64,000 bases of DNA from Pseudomonas sp. NFR16 (GTDB lineage: Bacteria; Pseudomonadota; Gammaproteobacteria; Pseudomonadales; Pseudomonadaceae): NCBI RefSeq assembly GCF_900108875.1, contig NZ_FNYJ01000002.1, forward strand, positions 221,383-285,382. The letters are read 5' to 3'. How positions within the stretch are numbered: the stretch's first letter is position 1; each line of letters begins with the position of its first letter. This document shows, one piece after another, positions 15,315 to 25,062 of the stretch. The notes beneath the pieces are model-generated. The model was not told the DNA's origin. It saw only the letters and a program-made list of their open reading frames with translations, and did no database searches. The translations under genes and the position numbers were made by a program.

Positions 15315-16262
15315 TCAGCTGGCTTTATCGGCGCACATGAACGCCCGCTGCATCGCCTGCGGCGGTTCGCCGAAGCTGCGCAGAAACGCCTGACGCATTC
15401 TTTCCCGATCGCCGAAGCCGGCTTCCCTGGCAATGACTTCGACCGGATGGCGACTGGTTTCCATCATCGCCCGAGCCACCTCGACGCGCAGGCTTTCAAC
15501 CGCTTTGGCTGGCGTCTGCCCGGTTTCTTCGCGAAACACCCGACTGAACTGGCGCGGACTCAATCTCGCCACCGCCGCCAGCGCTTCGATGGAAAGATCG
15601 CTTTTCAGGTTTTCCCGGGCGTACGCCAGGGCCAGTTGCACGCGGTCGGATTTAGGGTCCAGTTCGAGGAGCGTCGAGAGTTGTGATTGCTCGCTGCCGC
15701 GGCGTTGATAAATGACCAGCTTGCGCGCCACCTGCCGGGCAATGTCGCTGCCCAGGTCGTTCTCGACCATCGCCAGCGCCAGATCGAGTCCCGCACTCAT
15801 GCCGGCGCCGGTCCAGATGTGCCCGTCGATGACGAAAAGCTTGTCCTCTTCGACGCGGATGTTGGGGTAACGCTTGCGAAATTCCGGCGTGTGAATCCAG
15901 TGCATCGTCGCGCGTCTGCCTTCCAGCAGTCCCGCCTCGGCCAGGACGAAACTGCCGGTGCACAACGACGCCACTCGCCGGGAATGAGCAGACGCCGTGC
16001 GCACGAATTCAAGCAGGCTGTGGGTCGGCACCTGGAAGTCCATGTAACCGCTGACGATGGTGGTGTCGTAGCCGTCGGGGTGGAGCGCGGTGGTGTTCAC
16101 CGAAAAGCCTTCGGAGGTCATGACCGCGCCGCCGGCTTCGGACACCAGATGAAACGAGTACGCAGGCTCGCCCTGCATCAGATTCGCGCACGCCAGCACC
16201 GATCCGATGGACAGGCTCAGCGACTGGAAATTGGGGTAAACAACCAGGGCAACGCTATGCAT
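15315..16262 (-). CDS. GlxA-family AraC-type transcriptional regulator
   Basis: A 315-residue regulator with an N-terminal DJ-1/PfpI-like domain (residues ~1-185; nucleophile-elbow-like VASLCTGSFVLAEAGLL around 105) and a C-terminal AraC double HTH (residues ~215-310; SIEALAAVARLSPRQFSRVF and VEVIAREAGFGDRERMRQAF). Members sense metabolites such as amines, amino acids or carnitine-type compounds. ATG 16262 has GGAGAG about 6 bp upstream. It is divergent from the TetR gene and lies upstream of the MFS gene on the same strand, so it may control that exporter. Target and ligand unknown. Confidence 0.85.
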   Translation of the reverse strand: MHSVALVVYPNFQSLSLSIGSVLACANLMQGEPAYSFHLVSEAGGAVMTSEGFSVNTTALHPDGYDTTIVSGYMDFQVPTHSLLEFVRTASAHSRRVASLCTGSFVLAEAGLLEGRRATMHWIHTPEFRKRYPNIRVEEDKLFVIDGHIWTGAGMSAGLDLALAMVENDLGSDIARQVARKLVIYQRRGSEQSQLSTLLELDPKSDRVQLALAYARENLKSDLSIEALAAVARLSPRQFSRVFREETGQTPAKAVESLRVEVARAMMETSRHPVEVIAREAGFGDRERMRQAFLRSFGEPPQAMQRAFMCADKAS

Positions 16263-16444
16263 GCAGCTCTCCGGTGCGCCGGCCTTGAACGCCGGTCAGA
16301 CGACTGACAGACGGGCTGTCGTGATGGAAGCCGATGCTAGCTTGGCACCGAGGAGCGCGCACGCGGATTTTCATCGATGTCCGAAATCCTTGCGGATATG
16401 ACATTGCTGGCATTTGCACTAGATCCTAAGATCACTTCACCCAC

Positions 16445-16459
16445 TAGACGACTGGTCTA
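16445..16459. promoter_or_regulatory. TetR-type operator
   Basis: TAGAC, GACTG, GTCTA: a palindrome 17 bp upstream of the TetR start codon. Its TAGAC...GTCTA half-sites are the pattern used by NemR-like TetR repressors, so autoregulation of the TetR/DJ-1 unit is likely. Confidence 0.65.
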
Positions 16460-16476
16460 CTTAACAGTGATCAACC

Positions 16477-17067
16477 ATGAATACTCAAACAGATGTAAAA
16501 CAGCGAATCCTCGACACCGCAGGTTCGATCATCGGTAAAAAAGGATTCTCGGCAGTTGGTCTCAATGAAATCCTTCAAACTGTCAAGGTACCGAAGGGTT
16601 CTTTCTATCACTACTTCAGTTCCAAAGATGCCTTTGGTGAAGCGTTACTTGAGTCTTACTTCTCAGGTTACCTGGCGGAAATGGACGATATCTTTCTGAA
16701 TCCGGACGCTTCGGAATATCAGAAACTGATCAATTACTGGCAGGGCTGGATCCATAATCAGACCAGCCAGCAGTTCTTCGGAAAGTGCCTGGCGGTCAAG
16801 CTCGGCGCCGAGGTTGCCGACCTGTCCGAGTCCATGCGTCAGGCGCTGGACAGGGGCACGGCGCAGATCATTCAACGCCTGGGCGCGGCGATGCTGCGAG
16901 GGCAACAGGAAGGTTCGGTGAACTTGCCGGACACACCGGAAAAGGTGGCGCTGATGCTGTACGAACTGTGGCTGGGCGCCAGCATCATGGTGAAGATCAC
17001 GCGCAGCGCCGTGCCGTTCGAACACACGATGTCGGCCACTCGGCAGATATTGAAGCCGTTGCAGTAA
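16477..17067 (+). CDS. TetR/AcrR family regulator, NemR-like
   Basis: A 196-residue TetR-family repressor. N-terminal HTH at residues ~6-52 (VKQRILDTAGSIIGKKGFSA, then PKGSFYHYFSSKDAFGEAL), then an alpha-helical ligand domain. The FSSKDAFGEALLESYF sequence is typical of the NemR-like branch responding to electrophiles. A TAGAC/GTCTA operator sits directly upstream. The downstream DJ-1/PfpI gene (109 bp away) is the likely target: electrophile sensor plus glyoxalase-like enzyme. Cys264-type sensing as in NemR cannot be inferred here. Confidence 0.85.
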   Translation: MNTQTDVKQRILDTAGSIIGKKGFSAVGLNEILQTVKVPKGSFYHYFSSKDAFGEALLESYFSGYLAEMDDIFLNPDASEYQKLINYWQGWIHNQTSQQFFGKCLAVKLGAEVADLSESMRQALDRGTAQIIQRLGAAMLRGQQEGSVNLPDTPEKVALMLYELWLGASIMVKITRSAVPFEHTMSATRQILKPLQ

Positions 17068-17098
17068 CACCGAATATATTCATGTTTTACCGTCACCC

Positions 17099-17119
17099 GC
17101 TGTTCTTGAAAAGAACAGC
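17099..17119 (+). promoter_or_regulatory. Intercistronic hairpin
   Basis: GCTGTTCTT, GAA, AAGAACAGC: perfect 9-bp stem with a 3-nt loop between the TetR and DJ-1 genes. No U-tract follows. It may be an RNA processing or stabilising element giving differential expression, or an operator. Confidence 0.5.
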
Positions 17120-17175
17120 GAAGGACAGGCTTTACCGCTTCATTCAATCATTCTCTATATAGCGAGGTAACAACG

Positions 17176-17853
17176 ATGAAGATTCTCATGGTGCTGACAT
17201 CCCACGATCAACTGGGCAATACCGGTAAAAAGACCGGGTTCTGGCTGGAAGAACTGGCCGCGCCTTATTACGTCTTCAAAGACAGCGGCCATCAGGTCGT
17301 GCTGGCTTCTCCCAAAGGCGGGCAACCACCGCTGGACCCGAAGAGCAACGAGCCGGATTTCCAGACCGATGCGACCCACCGCTTCGAAGCGGACAGCGAA
17401 GCCACTGCGCAGCTCAAGAGCACGCTGAGCCTGAAGGACGTTCGCGCCGAGGATTTCGACGCGGTCTTCTACCCAGGCGGACACGGCCCGTTGTGGGATC
17501 TGGCCGAGGACGCGTTCTCCATCGCACTGATCGAAAACACCCTGGCCGCTGGCAAACCTCTGGCCGCCGTGTGCCATGCACCGGGCGTGTTCCGTAACGT
17601 CAAGGCCGCCGACGGTAAGCCGCTGGTGGCGGGCAAGTCGGTTACCGGATTCACCAACAGCGAAGAAGACGCGGTCGGCCTGACCGATGTGGTGCCGTTC
17701 CTGGTCGAGGACATGCTCAAGGAAAAAGGCGGCAAATACTCCAAGGGCGCGGACTGGTCTTCGTACGTGGTGGAAGACGGCCTGCTGATCACCGGCCAGA
17801 ACCCTGGCTCGTCGCAAGCGGCCGCCAAGGCACTCGTGGCCCGACTGAAATAA
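17176..17853 (+). CDS. DJ-1/PfpI family protein (class I glutamine amidotransferase-like, possible glyoxalase III)
   Basis: A 225-residue DJ-1/PfpI superfamily protein of the Hsp31/NonF-like branch. Catalytic features visible: nucleophile-elbow Cys133 with His134 in AAVCHAPG, Glu25/26 in TGFWLEELAAPYYVF, and PGGHGPLWDL preceding. Related enzymes convert methylglyoxal to lactate without glutathione, or act as chaperones or deglycases. ATG 17176 follows CGAGG at 17162-17166. Preceding TetR regulator with NemR-like operator suggests induction by reactive aldehydes or quinones. Exact activity is inferred. Confidence 0.85.
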   Translation: MKILMVLTSHDQLGNTGKKTGFWLEELAAPYYVFKDSGHQVVLASPKGGQPPLDPKSNEPDFQTDATHRFEADSEATAQLKSTLSLKDVRAEDFDAVFYPGGHGPLWDLAEDAFSIALIENTLAAGKPLAAVCHAPGVFRNVKAADGKPLVAGKSVTGFTNSEEDAVGLTDVVPFLVEDMLKEKGGKYSKGADWSSYVVEDGLLITGQNPGSSQAAAKALVARLK

Positions 17854-17871
17854 CGATGACCTGTATCAGCA

Positions 17872-17917
17872 CGGCTTGCCGACGTTCATGCAATTGATGA
17901 ATCGGCTCGGCAAGCCG
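17872..17917. terminator. Large hairpin between convergent genes
   Basis: CGGCTTGCCGA and TCGGCAAGCCG, perfect 11-bp arms around 24 nt with an inner TTCAT/ATGAA stem, lying between the DJ-1 and cobS stops. No long U-run on either side; probably a bidirectional transcription stop or mRNA-protecting structure. Confidence 0.55.
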
Positions 17918-17933
17918 GATTGATCCGGGATCC

Positions 17934-18671
17934 TCAGGTACTCATCAGCGCAAGCGCGACAATTACCAGAGTTTCCAGCAGTTCAAGCATGGCTCCCGCC
18001 GTATCGCCCGTGCTGCCGCCCAGACGTTTGATCATCATCCGACGCAGCCAGAAGAATCCGCCTACGGCAAGCAACAGCGCCCAGACAGCCGCAACGCCCC
18101 CTGACAGCACACACACCCCAGCGGTCAGCAACAAAGCCTGCACCGCAGGTTTGCGTGGCAGATGATCCGCCAGCGCCTGGCCCAGACCGCCAGCGCGTAC
18201 ATACGGCGTGCTCAGAAACAATCCCAGCATGGCTGCACGCCCGATGACCGGTGCCAGTAACAGGCCAACCCCGTGATGCGCATCGATCAACGCCAGCAAC
18301 GCCGTGAACTTCAACAGCAGCACGACCACCAGCGTCACCACCGCAACGGGGCCGCTGCGCGGATCCTTCATGATGGTGAGCGTGCGTTCACGGTCGCCGA
18401 AACCGCCCAGCCAGGCGTCCGCGCTGTCAGCCAGGCCGTCCAGATGCAGGCCGCCACTGAGCAGCACCCACGCGCCCAGCAGCAATGCGCCATGCAGCGG
18501 TGTCGGCGCGCCGTCGAGCAATGCGTTCAGCGCCATGAGTATCGAGCCGAACACCAGCCCGACCACCGGATAGAACAACAGCGAACGTCCAAGCTGCGTC
18601 GGCGCAGGCATGCCCGGCAGGCGAATCGGCAGACTGCTGAGAAATTGCAGGGCGATCCAGAAAGGCAGCAT
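17934..18671 (-). CDS. cobS: Adenosylcobinamide-GDP ribazoletransferase (cobalamin synthase)
   Basis: Last gene of the cobalamin operon. CobS joins adenosylcobinamide-GDP and alpha-ribazole (phosphate) to give adenosylcobalamin (phosphate) at the inner membrane. The 245-residue product is highly hydrophobic with about six membrane segments, and has the conserved LDGLADSADAW acidic motif (residues ~75-85, metal binding) and GDRERTLTIMKDPRSGP. ATG 18671 abuts the stop of the phosphatase gene (no gap), indicating coupling. Ends before the 17872-17917 hairpin. Confidence 0.93.
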   Translation of the reverse strand: MLPFWIALQFLSSLPIRLPGMPAPTQLGRSLLFYPVVGLVFGSILMALNALLDGAPTPLHGALLLGAWVLLSGGLHLDGLADSADAWLGGFGDRERTLTIMKDPRSGPVAVVTLVVVLLLKFTALLALIDAHHGVGLLLAPVIGRAAMLGLFLSTPYVRAGGLGQALADHLPRKPAVQALLLTAGVCVLSGGVAAVWALLLAVGGFFWLRRMMIKRLGGSTGDTAGAMLELLETLVIVALALMST

Positions 18672-19244
18672 TTATACCTCCGTCAACCCACAGTCTTCGC
18701 CGACATCCAGGCTGAACAGAGCGCCATGGCCGACGATCACTTGAAGCAACTGCTCCCGTGGCAGGCCGCGCGCTTGCGCCAGCAGCAGCCGGATCACGCC
18801 ACCGTGGCTGATCACCAGGATTCGCTCACCGTCGTGGTTGCGTTGTAACCGTCGAACCGCGCCGAGCACGCGGACGGCAAACGCCTGGACCGGCTCGCCG
18901 TTAGGCGGCGTGAAGGTGTAGGGATTTTCCCAAAAGCGGCCAAGCCCTTCGGCGTCGGTTTCCATCAACTGCGCCGTGCCCTGCCCTTCCCAGTCGCCGA
19001 AGTGCAGCTCCTTGAGATCGGCGTCCAGCGTCAAGGGCAGCGACAGTCGCGTCGACAGCTCGTCAGCGAAATGCGCGCAACGTTGCAGCGGTGAACTGAC
19101 GATGCGGTCCCACGGCCCCCGGCCCTCGACTGAAGTACGCAGTTGCTGCCAGCCCGGCTCGGTGAGCGCATCATCCAGACTGCCCCGTAATCCGCCGCCG
19201 GCTTCTGTTTCGCCGTGGCGCAACACGTCCAGACGCAGGGTCAT
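18672..19244 (-). CDS. cobC: Alpha-ribazole phosphatase (histidine phosphatase)
   Basis: A 190-residue histidine phosphatase. The catalytic RHG motif is R9-H10-G11 (LRHGETE), with the second His in [11 protein letters not shown] near residue 150. In cobalamin operons this enzyme removes the phosphate of alpha-ribazole-5'-phosphate or adenosylcobalamin-phosphate. ATG 19244 overlaps the cobT stop by 4 bp (ATGA); the open frame extends upstream to 19541 only inside cobT. The symbol cobC follows the enteric naming; note that Pseudomonas also uses cobC for the decarboxylase at 22279. Confidence 0.88.
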   Translation of the reverse strand: MTLRLDVLRHGETEAGGGLRGSLDDALTEPGWQQLRTSVEGRGPWDRIVSSPLQRCAHFADELSTRLSLPLTLDADLKELHFGDWEGQGTAQLMETDAEGLGRFWENPYTFTPPNGEPVQAFAVRVLGAVRRLQRNHDGERILVISHGGVIRLLLAQARGLPREQLLQVIVGHGALFSLDVGEDCGLTEV

Positions 19245-20293
19245 GCCGGGCGATCCGCCACGGCCGCTTCGGCGAACGTCGCCATGCCGTTGTGCAGTTC
19301 GCACGCCATTCGCAACAGCGGCACGGCGAGCGCTGCGCCGCTGCCTTCGCCCAGGCGCAGGCCAAGTTCCAGTAACGGTTCGGCGTGCAGGGCCTCCAGC
19401 ACATGACGATGGCCGGGTTCTGCGCCACGATGGCCGAAGAACAGCCACTCGCGGCAGGAAGGATTGATACGCACCGCGACCAGCGCGGCAACCGTGCAGA
19501 TGAAACCGTCCACCAGCGCGGCAATGCCTTGCTGCGCGCACGCCAGGTAAGCGCCAACCAGCGCCGCCACTTCAAAACCGCCCAGCGCGCGCAGGCTTCC
19601 CAGAGGATCCTGTGCGTGTGCCGCGTGCAGTCGCAGCGCTTGCTCGATGATGCGGACTTTGTGGCTGATGCCTTGTGCATCGAGCCCGGTCCCCGGGCCG
19701 ACCAATAGCGAGGCCGGGCACTCCAGCAGCGAACAGGCCACGGCGCTGGCGGCGGCGGTGTTGCCGATGCCCATTTCCCCGCCGATGAACAACTGGCAAC
19801 CCTTCGCGCTCGCGCGCAGCACGCTGTCGCGACCGGCCTGCAGGGCACGCTCCAGTTGATCCTGAGTCATCGCCTCGGTCTGGGCAAAATTGGCCGTGCC
19901 GGCGCCTAAGTTCAGGTGCAAGACGCCTGGCAGATCCAGCGGCGCCACAGTGCCGAGATCGACCACGTCCAGATGCGCGGACAACTGTCGGGCCAGCACG
20001 CTGATTGCCGCGCCGCCCATGATGAAGTTATGCAGCATCTGGCCGGTGACAGCCTGCGGATAGGCCGAAACCCCTTCGGCGACCACGCCATGGTCACCGG
20101 CGAAGATCGCGATCCAGACGTTCTCCACGGTCGGTTTCTCTCGCCCCTGCAAACCGGCAAGGCGTACCGCCACCGCTTCCAATTGGCCCAACGAGCCAGC
20201 GGGCTTGGTCAATTGCTGCTGACGGGCCAGCGCATGATCACGGCTTTCGCGATTGACTTCACGTGCAGGCGCGAGCCACCAGGCATTACTCAT
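19241..20293 (-). CDS. cobT: Nicotinate-nucleotide--dimethylbenzimidazole phosphoribosyltransferase
   Basis: Makes alpha-ribazole-5'-phosphate from nicotinate mononucleotide and 5,6-dimethylbenzimidazole for the lower nucleotide loop. The 350-residue product has the normal CobT length; conserved segments are [17 protein letters not shown] (NaMN binding), [15 protein letters not shown] and the catalytic Glu in the C-terminal region [18 protein letters not shown] 20293 overlaps the cobU stop by 4 bp; longer N-termini do not resemble CobT. Works with BluB, encoded upstream, which provides DMB. Confidence 0.95.
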   Translation of the reverse strand: MSNAWWLAPAREVNRESRDHALARQQQLTKPAGSLGQLEAVAVRLAGLQGREKPTVENVWIAIFAGDHGVVAEGVSAYPQAVTGQMLHNFIMGGAAISVLARQLSAHLDVVDLGTVAPLDLPGVLHLNLGAGTANFAQTEAMTQDQLERALQAGRDSVLRASAKGCQLFIGGEMGIGNTAAASAVACSLLECPASLLVGPGTGLDAQGISHKVRIIEQALRLHAAHAQDPLGSLRALGGFEVAALVGAYLACAQQGIAALVDGFICTVAALVAVRINPSCREWLFFGHRGAEPGHRHVLEALHAEPLLELGLRLGEGSGAALAVPLLRMACELHNGMATFAEAAVADRPA

Positions 20294-20814
20294 AGTGCGG
20301 GTCCTTTCAAGGTCATGGGCAGACCGGCAACCGTGAACACCACGCGCTGGCATTGCTCGGCCAGTGCCTGATGCAGCCAGCCGGCTTCATCGACATAACG
20401 ACGTGTCAGCTCGCCAAGTGGCACAACGCCAAGCCCGGTCTCGTTGCTGACAAAAATGATTTCGCCAGGCAGATTCGCCAGGCCGTTGAGCAAGGCGTCG
20501 CGCTCTCGGACGAGGAGCTGCGGATCCTCCAGCATCAGCAGGTTGGTCAGCCACAGGGTCAGGCAGTCCACCAGCAGGCAACGATCCGGCGCGGCGTTGT
20601 CCCTCAGCACGCGCGCCAGCTCGATCGGCTCCTCGATCAATCCCCATGAATCCGGGCGCCGCTGCCGGTGCAGCGCTACACGCTGATTCATTTCACCGTC
20701 CAATGGCTGACTGGTGGCGATGTACACGACCTGGAGCGCGCTTTCGCTGGCGAATTTTTCCGCCAGCCGGCTTTTTCCGGAACGTGCGCCGCCGAGAATC
20801 AATTGCAGCATCAC
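20290..20814 (-). CDS. cobU: Adenosylcobinamide kinase/adenosylcobinamide-phosphate guanylyltransferase
   Basis: Bifunctional nucleotide-loop enzyme (CobU; CobP in Pseudomonas denitrificans naming): phosphorylates adenosylcobinamide, then transfers GMP from GTP. The P-loop GGARSGKS is at residues 8-15; the conserved [17 protein letters not shown] segment and HRQRRP with the guanylylated His near residue 49 follow, and [11 protein letters not shown] is near residue 122. 174 residues, normal length. Start ATG 20814 overlaps the cobQ stop by 4 bp. Confidence 0.94.
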   Translation of the reverse strand: MMLQLILGGARSGKSRLAEKFASESALQVVYIATSQPLDGEMNQRVALHRQRRPDSWGLIEEPIELARVLRDNAAPDRCLLVDCLTLWLTNLLMLEDPQLLVRERDALLNGLANLPGEIIFVSNETGLGVVPLGELTRRYVDEAGWLHQALAEQCQRVVFTVAGLPMTLKGPAL

Positions 20815-22289
20815 GGTTGCTCCACGCCACAGAGTTCACGCAGCAACGTGCCGTCCAGGTGTTTCTCGACCAGATCGGCGAGACGCTCGATGTCCCGCTC
20901 GCGCAAGGCGTGATAGTCGACCTGTTGCACGTTCTGCAAACCGGCCCAACGCAACAGCGCGCTGCTGGAGGCCGGCTGTTCGAACAGGCCGTGCAGATAG
21001 GTGCCGAGCACCTGGCCGTCAACACTTTGCGCGCCGTCGCAGCAACCATCGCCAAGCTGCACCAGCGGACGTTCCAGCGCCGCGCCCGTGGTGACGCCCG
21101 CATGGATCTCATAACCGCTGACCTGCGCATCCTCCAGCATCAGTCGACCTTGCACGTTGCGCAGTTGTTTTTCCCGTTCCAGTACTGTGCTCATCGCCAG
21201 CAGCCCGAGCCCCGGGCTCGACCCCGCTGCGCCTTCCAGCCCGAGGGGATCATGGATCTCTTCACCGAGCATCTGCAGGCCGCCGCAGATCCCGAGCACC
21301 TTGCCGCCGTAACGCAAATGGCGGCTGATGGCAGTGTCCCAGCCATTGCTGCGCAGATAGCTCAGATCGCTGCGCACGCTTTTCGAGCCGGGCAGGATGA
21401 TCAGGTCAGCCCGCGGAATCGGCTGTCCGGGCCCGACGAATTGAAGATTGACCTGCGGATGCAGACGCAGCGGGTCGAAATCGGTGTGGTTGCTGATGCG
21501 CGGCAACACCGGTACGACTACGTTGAGCACTTGTTCGGCCTTGTCGGTCTGGCGCTGATCGAGGCCGTCCTCGGCTTCGAGATGAAGGTCCATCACGTAG
21601 GGCAGCACGCCGACCACCGGTTTGCCGGTGCGTTGTTCGAGCCAGTCCAGGCCTGGCTGGAGCAGCGCGATGTCGCCGCGGAAACGGTTGATGATGAAGC
21701 CTTTTACCCGCGCCTGCTCGCTGGGCGAGAGCAACTCCAGGGTGCCGACGAGGTGGGCGAAAACGCCGCCTCGATTGATGTCGGCGATCAGCAGAACCGG
21801 ACAATCCACAGCTTCGGCGAATCCCATGTTGGCGATGTCGCCAGCACGCAGATTGATTTCCGCCGGCGATCCGGCACCTTCCACGATGACCACTGGCCAA
21901 CGGGCGCTCAGACGCTGGTGGGAAGCCAGCACCGCTTGCATCGCGATGGCTTTGTAATCGTGATACGCCACCGCATTCATTGTGGTCACGGCGCGGCCAT
22001 GAATGATCACTTGCGCGCCGGTATCGCTGTTGGGCTTGAGCAGCACAGGGTTCATGTCGGTGTGCGGTTCCAGCCCGCACGCCTGGGCCTGTACCGCCTG
22101 GGCGCGGCCGATCTCGCCGCCGTCGGCAGTCACCGCGCTGTTGAGCGCCATATTCTGCGGTTTGAACGGCACAGTGCGTACGCCCTGCCGGGTCAGCCAG
22201 CGACACAGTGCAGTCACCAGCGTGCTTTTGCCAGCGTCCGAGGTGGTGCCCTGAACCATCAGGGTTTTGCCGGTCGGCTCAGTGATCAT
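20811..22289 (-). CDS. cobQ: Cobyric acid synthase
   Basis: ATP- and glutamine-dependent amidation of adenosylcobyrinic a,c-diamide at positions b, d, e and g. The 492-residue protein has an N-terminal dethiobiotin-synthetase-like ATPase ([14 protein letters not shown], residues ~10-23) and a C-terminal class I glutamine amidotransferase with nucleophile Cys in [14 protein letters not shown] (residue ~339) and His in a GxEIH motif (VSGYEIHAG). ATG 22289 overlaps the decarboxylase gene end by 11 bp; the frame extends upstream to 22478 only inside that gene. Confidence 0.95.
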   Translation of the reverse strand: MITEPTGKTLMVQGTTSDAGKSTLVTALCRWLTRQGVRTVPFKPQNMALNSAVTADGGEIGRAQAVQAQACGLEPHTDMNPVLLKPNSDTGAQVIIHGRAVTTMNAVAYHDYKAIAMQAVLASHQRLSARWPVVIVEGAGSPAEINLRAGDIANMGFAEAVDCPVLLIADINRGGVFAHLVGTLELLSPSEQARVKGFIINRFRGDIALLQPGLDWLEQRTGKPVVGVLPYVMDLHLEAEDGLDQRQTDKAEQVLNVVVPVLPRISNHTDFDPLRLHPQVNLQFVGPGQPIPRADLIILPGSKSVRSDLSYLRSNGWDTAISRHLRYGGKVLGICGGLQMLGEEIHDPLGLEGAAGSSPGLGLLAMSTVLEREKQLRNVQGRLMLEDAQVSGYEIHAGVTTGAALERPLVQLGDGCCDGAQSVDGQVLGTYLHGLFEQPASSSALLRWAGLQNVQQVDYHALRERDIERLADLVEKHLDGTLLRELCGVEQP

Positions 22290-23277
22290 GCGCGCCCCCG
22301 GCGAATTCGCTGAGCGCCAGCTCCAGTCGCTGCCAGTCGGCCTCTTCGCGCGGAAGGCCGAAACGCAGGCTGCTGTTGTGGAGAAAGATGCGCAGCAGAA
22401 TGCCGCGTCGTGCGCAGAACTCGTGCAGCTCGGCAGCCAATGGCGTGACCAGCCACTGAAACAGCGCGCAGCCGCCATGAGGCGTCAGGCCATGCCGGCT
22501 CAACAGCTCGACCAGACGCTGACTGGCCTGCGCCGTGCGCTCACGCTGCAGCCGATGCCCCTCGACGTCCGCCAGGCAAGCCTGACCGAGAATCCGTGTG
22601 GGGCCGCTGACCGACCACGGGCCGATCTGCCTGGCGAGCACTTTCAGAAAACGCGACTCGGCCAGCACGAACCCCAGACGTACGCCGGCCAGCCCGAAAA
22701 ATTTGCCGAACGAGCGCAGTACGATCAGGCCCGGCCGCTGGCTGTGCGCAGCGAGGCTCGCATCAGGCGTGTTGTCCATGAATGCCTCGTCCACCACCAG
22801 CCAGGCGCCGCGCTGGGCCAACCGGGCATGCCAGTCGAGCAAGCGCTCCGGCGTCAGGCTCAGGCCCGTGGGGTTGTTCGGGTTGACCACCACCAGCACG
22901 TCGAGACTGTCGATGAAGCGCTCGACCTCATGTTCCAGCACCTCGCGCACCAGAAACCCGCTGCTGCGCCACGCTTCGGCATGCTCGGCGTAACACGGCG
23001 ACAGCACGCCGACCTTGCCCGCCTGACGCAACCGCGGCAGCGCCTGAATCGCCGCCTGCGACCCGGCCACCGGCAGCACGTCGGGGGCGCCGTAGTAAGC
23101 GCACGCCGCCGCTTCCAGCCCATCGTCGGTTTCCGGCAGACGCGCCCAGGCCTGCGTCGGTATCGCCGGGATCGGCCATGACCACGGCGAGATGCCGCTG
23201 GAGAGGTCGAGCCAGTCCGCTTCATCGATGCCGTATTTCTGCACCGCCCCTCGCAGTCGACCGCCGTGCTCAAGCAT
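22279..23277 (-). CDS. cobC: Threonine-phosphate decarboxylase (cobalamin pathway)
   Basis: PLP enzyme of aminotransferase fold type I that makes (R)-1-amino-2-propanol phosphate, the linker between corrin ring and nucleotide loop (CobD in Salmonella, CobC in Pseudomonas). 332 residues, starting [17 protein letters not shown]; the PLP lysine is in [18 protein letters not shown], and the cofactor Asn/Asp motifs are in [10 protein letters not shown] and [10 protein letters not shown]. It overlaps the cbiB stop by 8 bp. Shares the cobC symbol with a different enzyme downstream. Confidence 0.92.
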   Translation of the reverse strand: MLEHGGRLRGAVQKYGIDEADWLDLSSGISPWSWPIPAIPTQAWARLPETDDGLEAAACAYYGAPDVLPVAGSQAAIQALPRLRQAGKVGVLSPCYAEHAEAWRSSGFLVREVLEHEVERFIDSLDVLVVVNPNNPTGLSLTPERLLDWHARLAQRGAWLVVDEAFMDNTPDASLAAHSQRPGLIVLRSFGKFFGLAGVRLGFVLAESRFLKVLARQIGPWSVSGPTRILGQACLADVEGHRLQRERTAQASQRLVELLSRHGLTPHGGCALFQWLVTPLAAELHEFCARRGILLRIFLHNSSLRFGLPREEADWQRLELALSEFAGGAHDH

Positions 23278-24178
23278 AGAATTCAGTCCCCAAACACAGG
23301 ATCAGCAACCACAGCCAGACCCCACGCTGCACCAGCTGCCAGCCCCGATCGATGGAATCAGCATCGGCAGGTGCACCGTCGCCCAATTGCGGACGCTGAT
23401 GCAACTCGCCGTGATAGATCGCCGCGCCGCCCAGCTCGACGCCGAGCGCGCCGGCTCCGGCGGCCATCACCGGACCTGCGTTCGGGCTGTCCCACTTGGG
23501 CGCCTGTGTACGCCAGCAGCGCACGGCGAGTCGGGTTTTACCGAGCAGTGCGTAGGTCAACGCCACGAGACGCGCCGGAATGTAGTTAAGCAGATCGTCG
23601 ATTTTTGCCGAGGCCCAACCGAAGCGCTCGAACCGTTCGTTGCGGTAGCCCCACATCGCATCGAGCGTGTTGCACAGCCGGTACAGCACGACGCCCGGCG
23701 CGCCCAGCACGACGAACCAGAAAATGGCTGCAAACACTGCGTCACTGCCGTTTTCCAGCACGGATTCGGTGGCCGCACGGGCGACTTCGGTGGCGTCCAG
23801 CTCTGATGTCTGTCGGCTGACCAGAAAGCCGACCCGACGACGGGCTTCTTCCAGATCATTGCCGCGCAGCGCCTGCGCGACCGGTCCGACATGCTCCCCC
23901 AGACTGCGCAATCCCAGCGCGCAATACAGCGCGAGGACGTCGATCAGCCAGCCGATGTAAGGCAGCCAGCTCAAGAGCGTGATCAGCAGGGTCAGCGGCA
24001 CGACCGCGATGAACCAGGCGGTGACACCATGACTGCGCCAGCCTCGGCCGCCTGCATTGAAACGTTGCTCGATGCGCTCGGCATATCGGCCGAACGCCAC
24101 CAGCGGGTGGTTTCGTCTTGGCTCGCCAAGCAGCGCATCCAGCGCAACGCCTGCGACGCTCAATAACGCCACACTCAT
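23270..24178 (-). CDS. cbiB: Adenosylcobinamide-phosphate synthase
   Basis: Inner-membrane enzyme (CbiB; CobD in Pseudomonas naming) that attaches aminopropanol(-phosphate) to adenosylcobyric acid. The 302-residue product has an N-terminal [20 protein letters not shown] motif, several hydrophobic helices, and the conserved [20 protein letters not shown] segment (catalytic acidic residues) around 150-170. ATG 24178 overlaps the bluB stop by 4 bp and lacks its own strong ribosome-binding site, so translation is coupled. Confidence 0.93.
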   Translation of the reverse strand: MSVALLSVAGVALDALLGEPRRNHPLVAFGRYAERIEQRFNAGGRGWRSHGVTAWFIAVVPLTLLITLLSWLPYIGWLIDVLALYCALGLRSLGEHVGPVAQALRGNDLEEARRRVGFLVSRQTSELDATEVARAATESVLENGSDAVFAAIFWFVVLGAPGVVLYRLCNTLDAMWGYRNERFERFGWASAKIDDLLNYIPARLVALTYALLGKTRLAVRCWRTQAPKWDSPNAGPVMAAGAGALGVELGGAAIYHGELHQRPQLGDGAPADADSIDRGWQLVQRGVWLWLLILCLGTEFYA

Positions 24179-24825
24179 TGACTCACTCCCCATTTGTTTT
24201 GGTAAACCAACTCATGCAACGGCCGCGCCTGCGCCCAGCCTTCCAGCACCAGCATCGGCGCGGGATAGAATTCCTTGACTGGCCCCAGGCACAGAATCGC
24301 CAAGGGTTTTGAACCCGTTGGCATGTGCAGCAGATCAGCCAGCGCCTGGGGCTCGAACAACGAAACCCAGCCCATGCCCAGACCCTCGGCCCGCGCGGCG
24401 AGCCACAGGTTCTGGATCGCACAGGACAACGACGCCATGTCCATTTCCGGCAGGGTCCTGCGACCGAAAATATGCTTGTCGCGATCATCCATCAGGGCGG
24501 CGACGAGCACTTCTGCGCAGTCTCCGATGCCCTCGACCTTGAGCTTCATGAAGTCATCGGACCGCTCGCCCAGCGCCTCGGCGGTGCGGACGCGCTCTTG
24601 CTCCACCTGAGCCTGAATCTGCGCACGCAGCGCGGGGTCGCTGATGCGGATGAACCGCCAAGGCTGCATCAGGCCGACACTCGGTGCCTGGTGAGCCGCT
24701 TCCAGCAGTCGGGCCAGCAGCGCCGGCGCGACCTCGCCGCCGGTGAAATGACGCATGTCCCGCCGCTCGGCAATCGCACGGTAGACCGCTGCGCGTTCTT
24801 CCTCGCTGAAAGCCAGATCAGTCAT
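24175..24825 (-). CDS. bluB: 5,6-dimethylbenzimidazole synthase
   Basis: Flavin-destroying enzyme of nitroreductase fold: converts FMNH2 and O2 into 5,6-dimethylbenzimidazole, the lower ligand of B12. 216 residues; diagnostic motifs [27 protein letters not shown], and [12 protein letters not shown]. Its presence implies aerobic DMB synthesis, consistent with a strictly respiring pseudomonad. Separated from cobB by a 237-bp REP-rich spacer, the only sizeable gap inside the operon. Confidence 0.94.
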   Translation of the reverse strand: MTDLAFSEEERAAVYRAIAERRDMRHFTGGEVAPALLARLLEAAHQAPSVGLMQPWRFIRISDPALRAQIQAQVEQERVRTAEALGERSDDFMKLKVEGIGDCAEVLVAALMDDRDKHIFGRRTLPEMDMASLSCAIQNLWLAARAEGLGMGWVSLFEPQALADLLHMPTGSKPLAILCLGPVKEFYPAPMLVLEGWAQARPLHELVYQNKWGVSQ

Positions 24826-24854
24826 GACACGCCTCCGCAGCGCGCAAGAACGCT

Positions 24855-25050
24855 GTTTTTCTGTAGGAGCGAGCTTGGTCGCGAAGGCTGCTCGGCAGGC
24901 GCTGGATGTGTGGCTGACTCTCCGGCCTCTTCGCGAGCAAGCTCGCTCCCACAGGGTTCGGTGATTCTGCAGGCAGAAAACGCCGAACGCGCAACGACGC
25001 CGCTCCCACAGGGATCGGTGATCCTGCCTGTGAGAGCGCGACGGGGATTG
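24855..25050. repeat. REP cluster inside the cobalamin operon
   Basis: Three REP-like units between cobB and bluB: TGTAGGAGCGAGCTTGGTCG (~24860), its inverted form CGCGAGCAAGCTCGCTCCCA (~24935), and CGCTCCCACAGGGATCGGTG near 25008, with repeated GGTGATTCTGC / GGTGATCCTGC spacers. The first two form an inverted pair that can fold into a long stem, likely tuning expression of bluB and downstream genes against cobO/cobB. Confidence 0.75.
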
Positions 25051-25062
25051 TCGTGGCGCGGT

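Noticed and set aside
20646..22313. 555-codon frame antisense to cobQ/cobU
   Set aside because: Antisense shadow in high-GC DNA; the minus-strand genes have full families and overlapping stops/starts.
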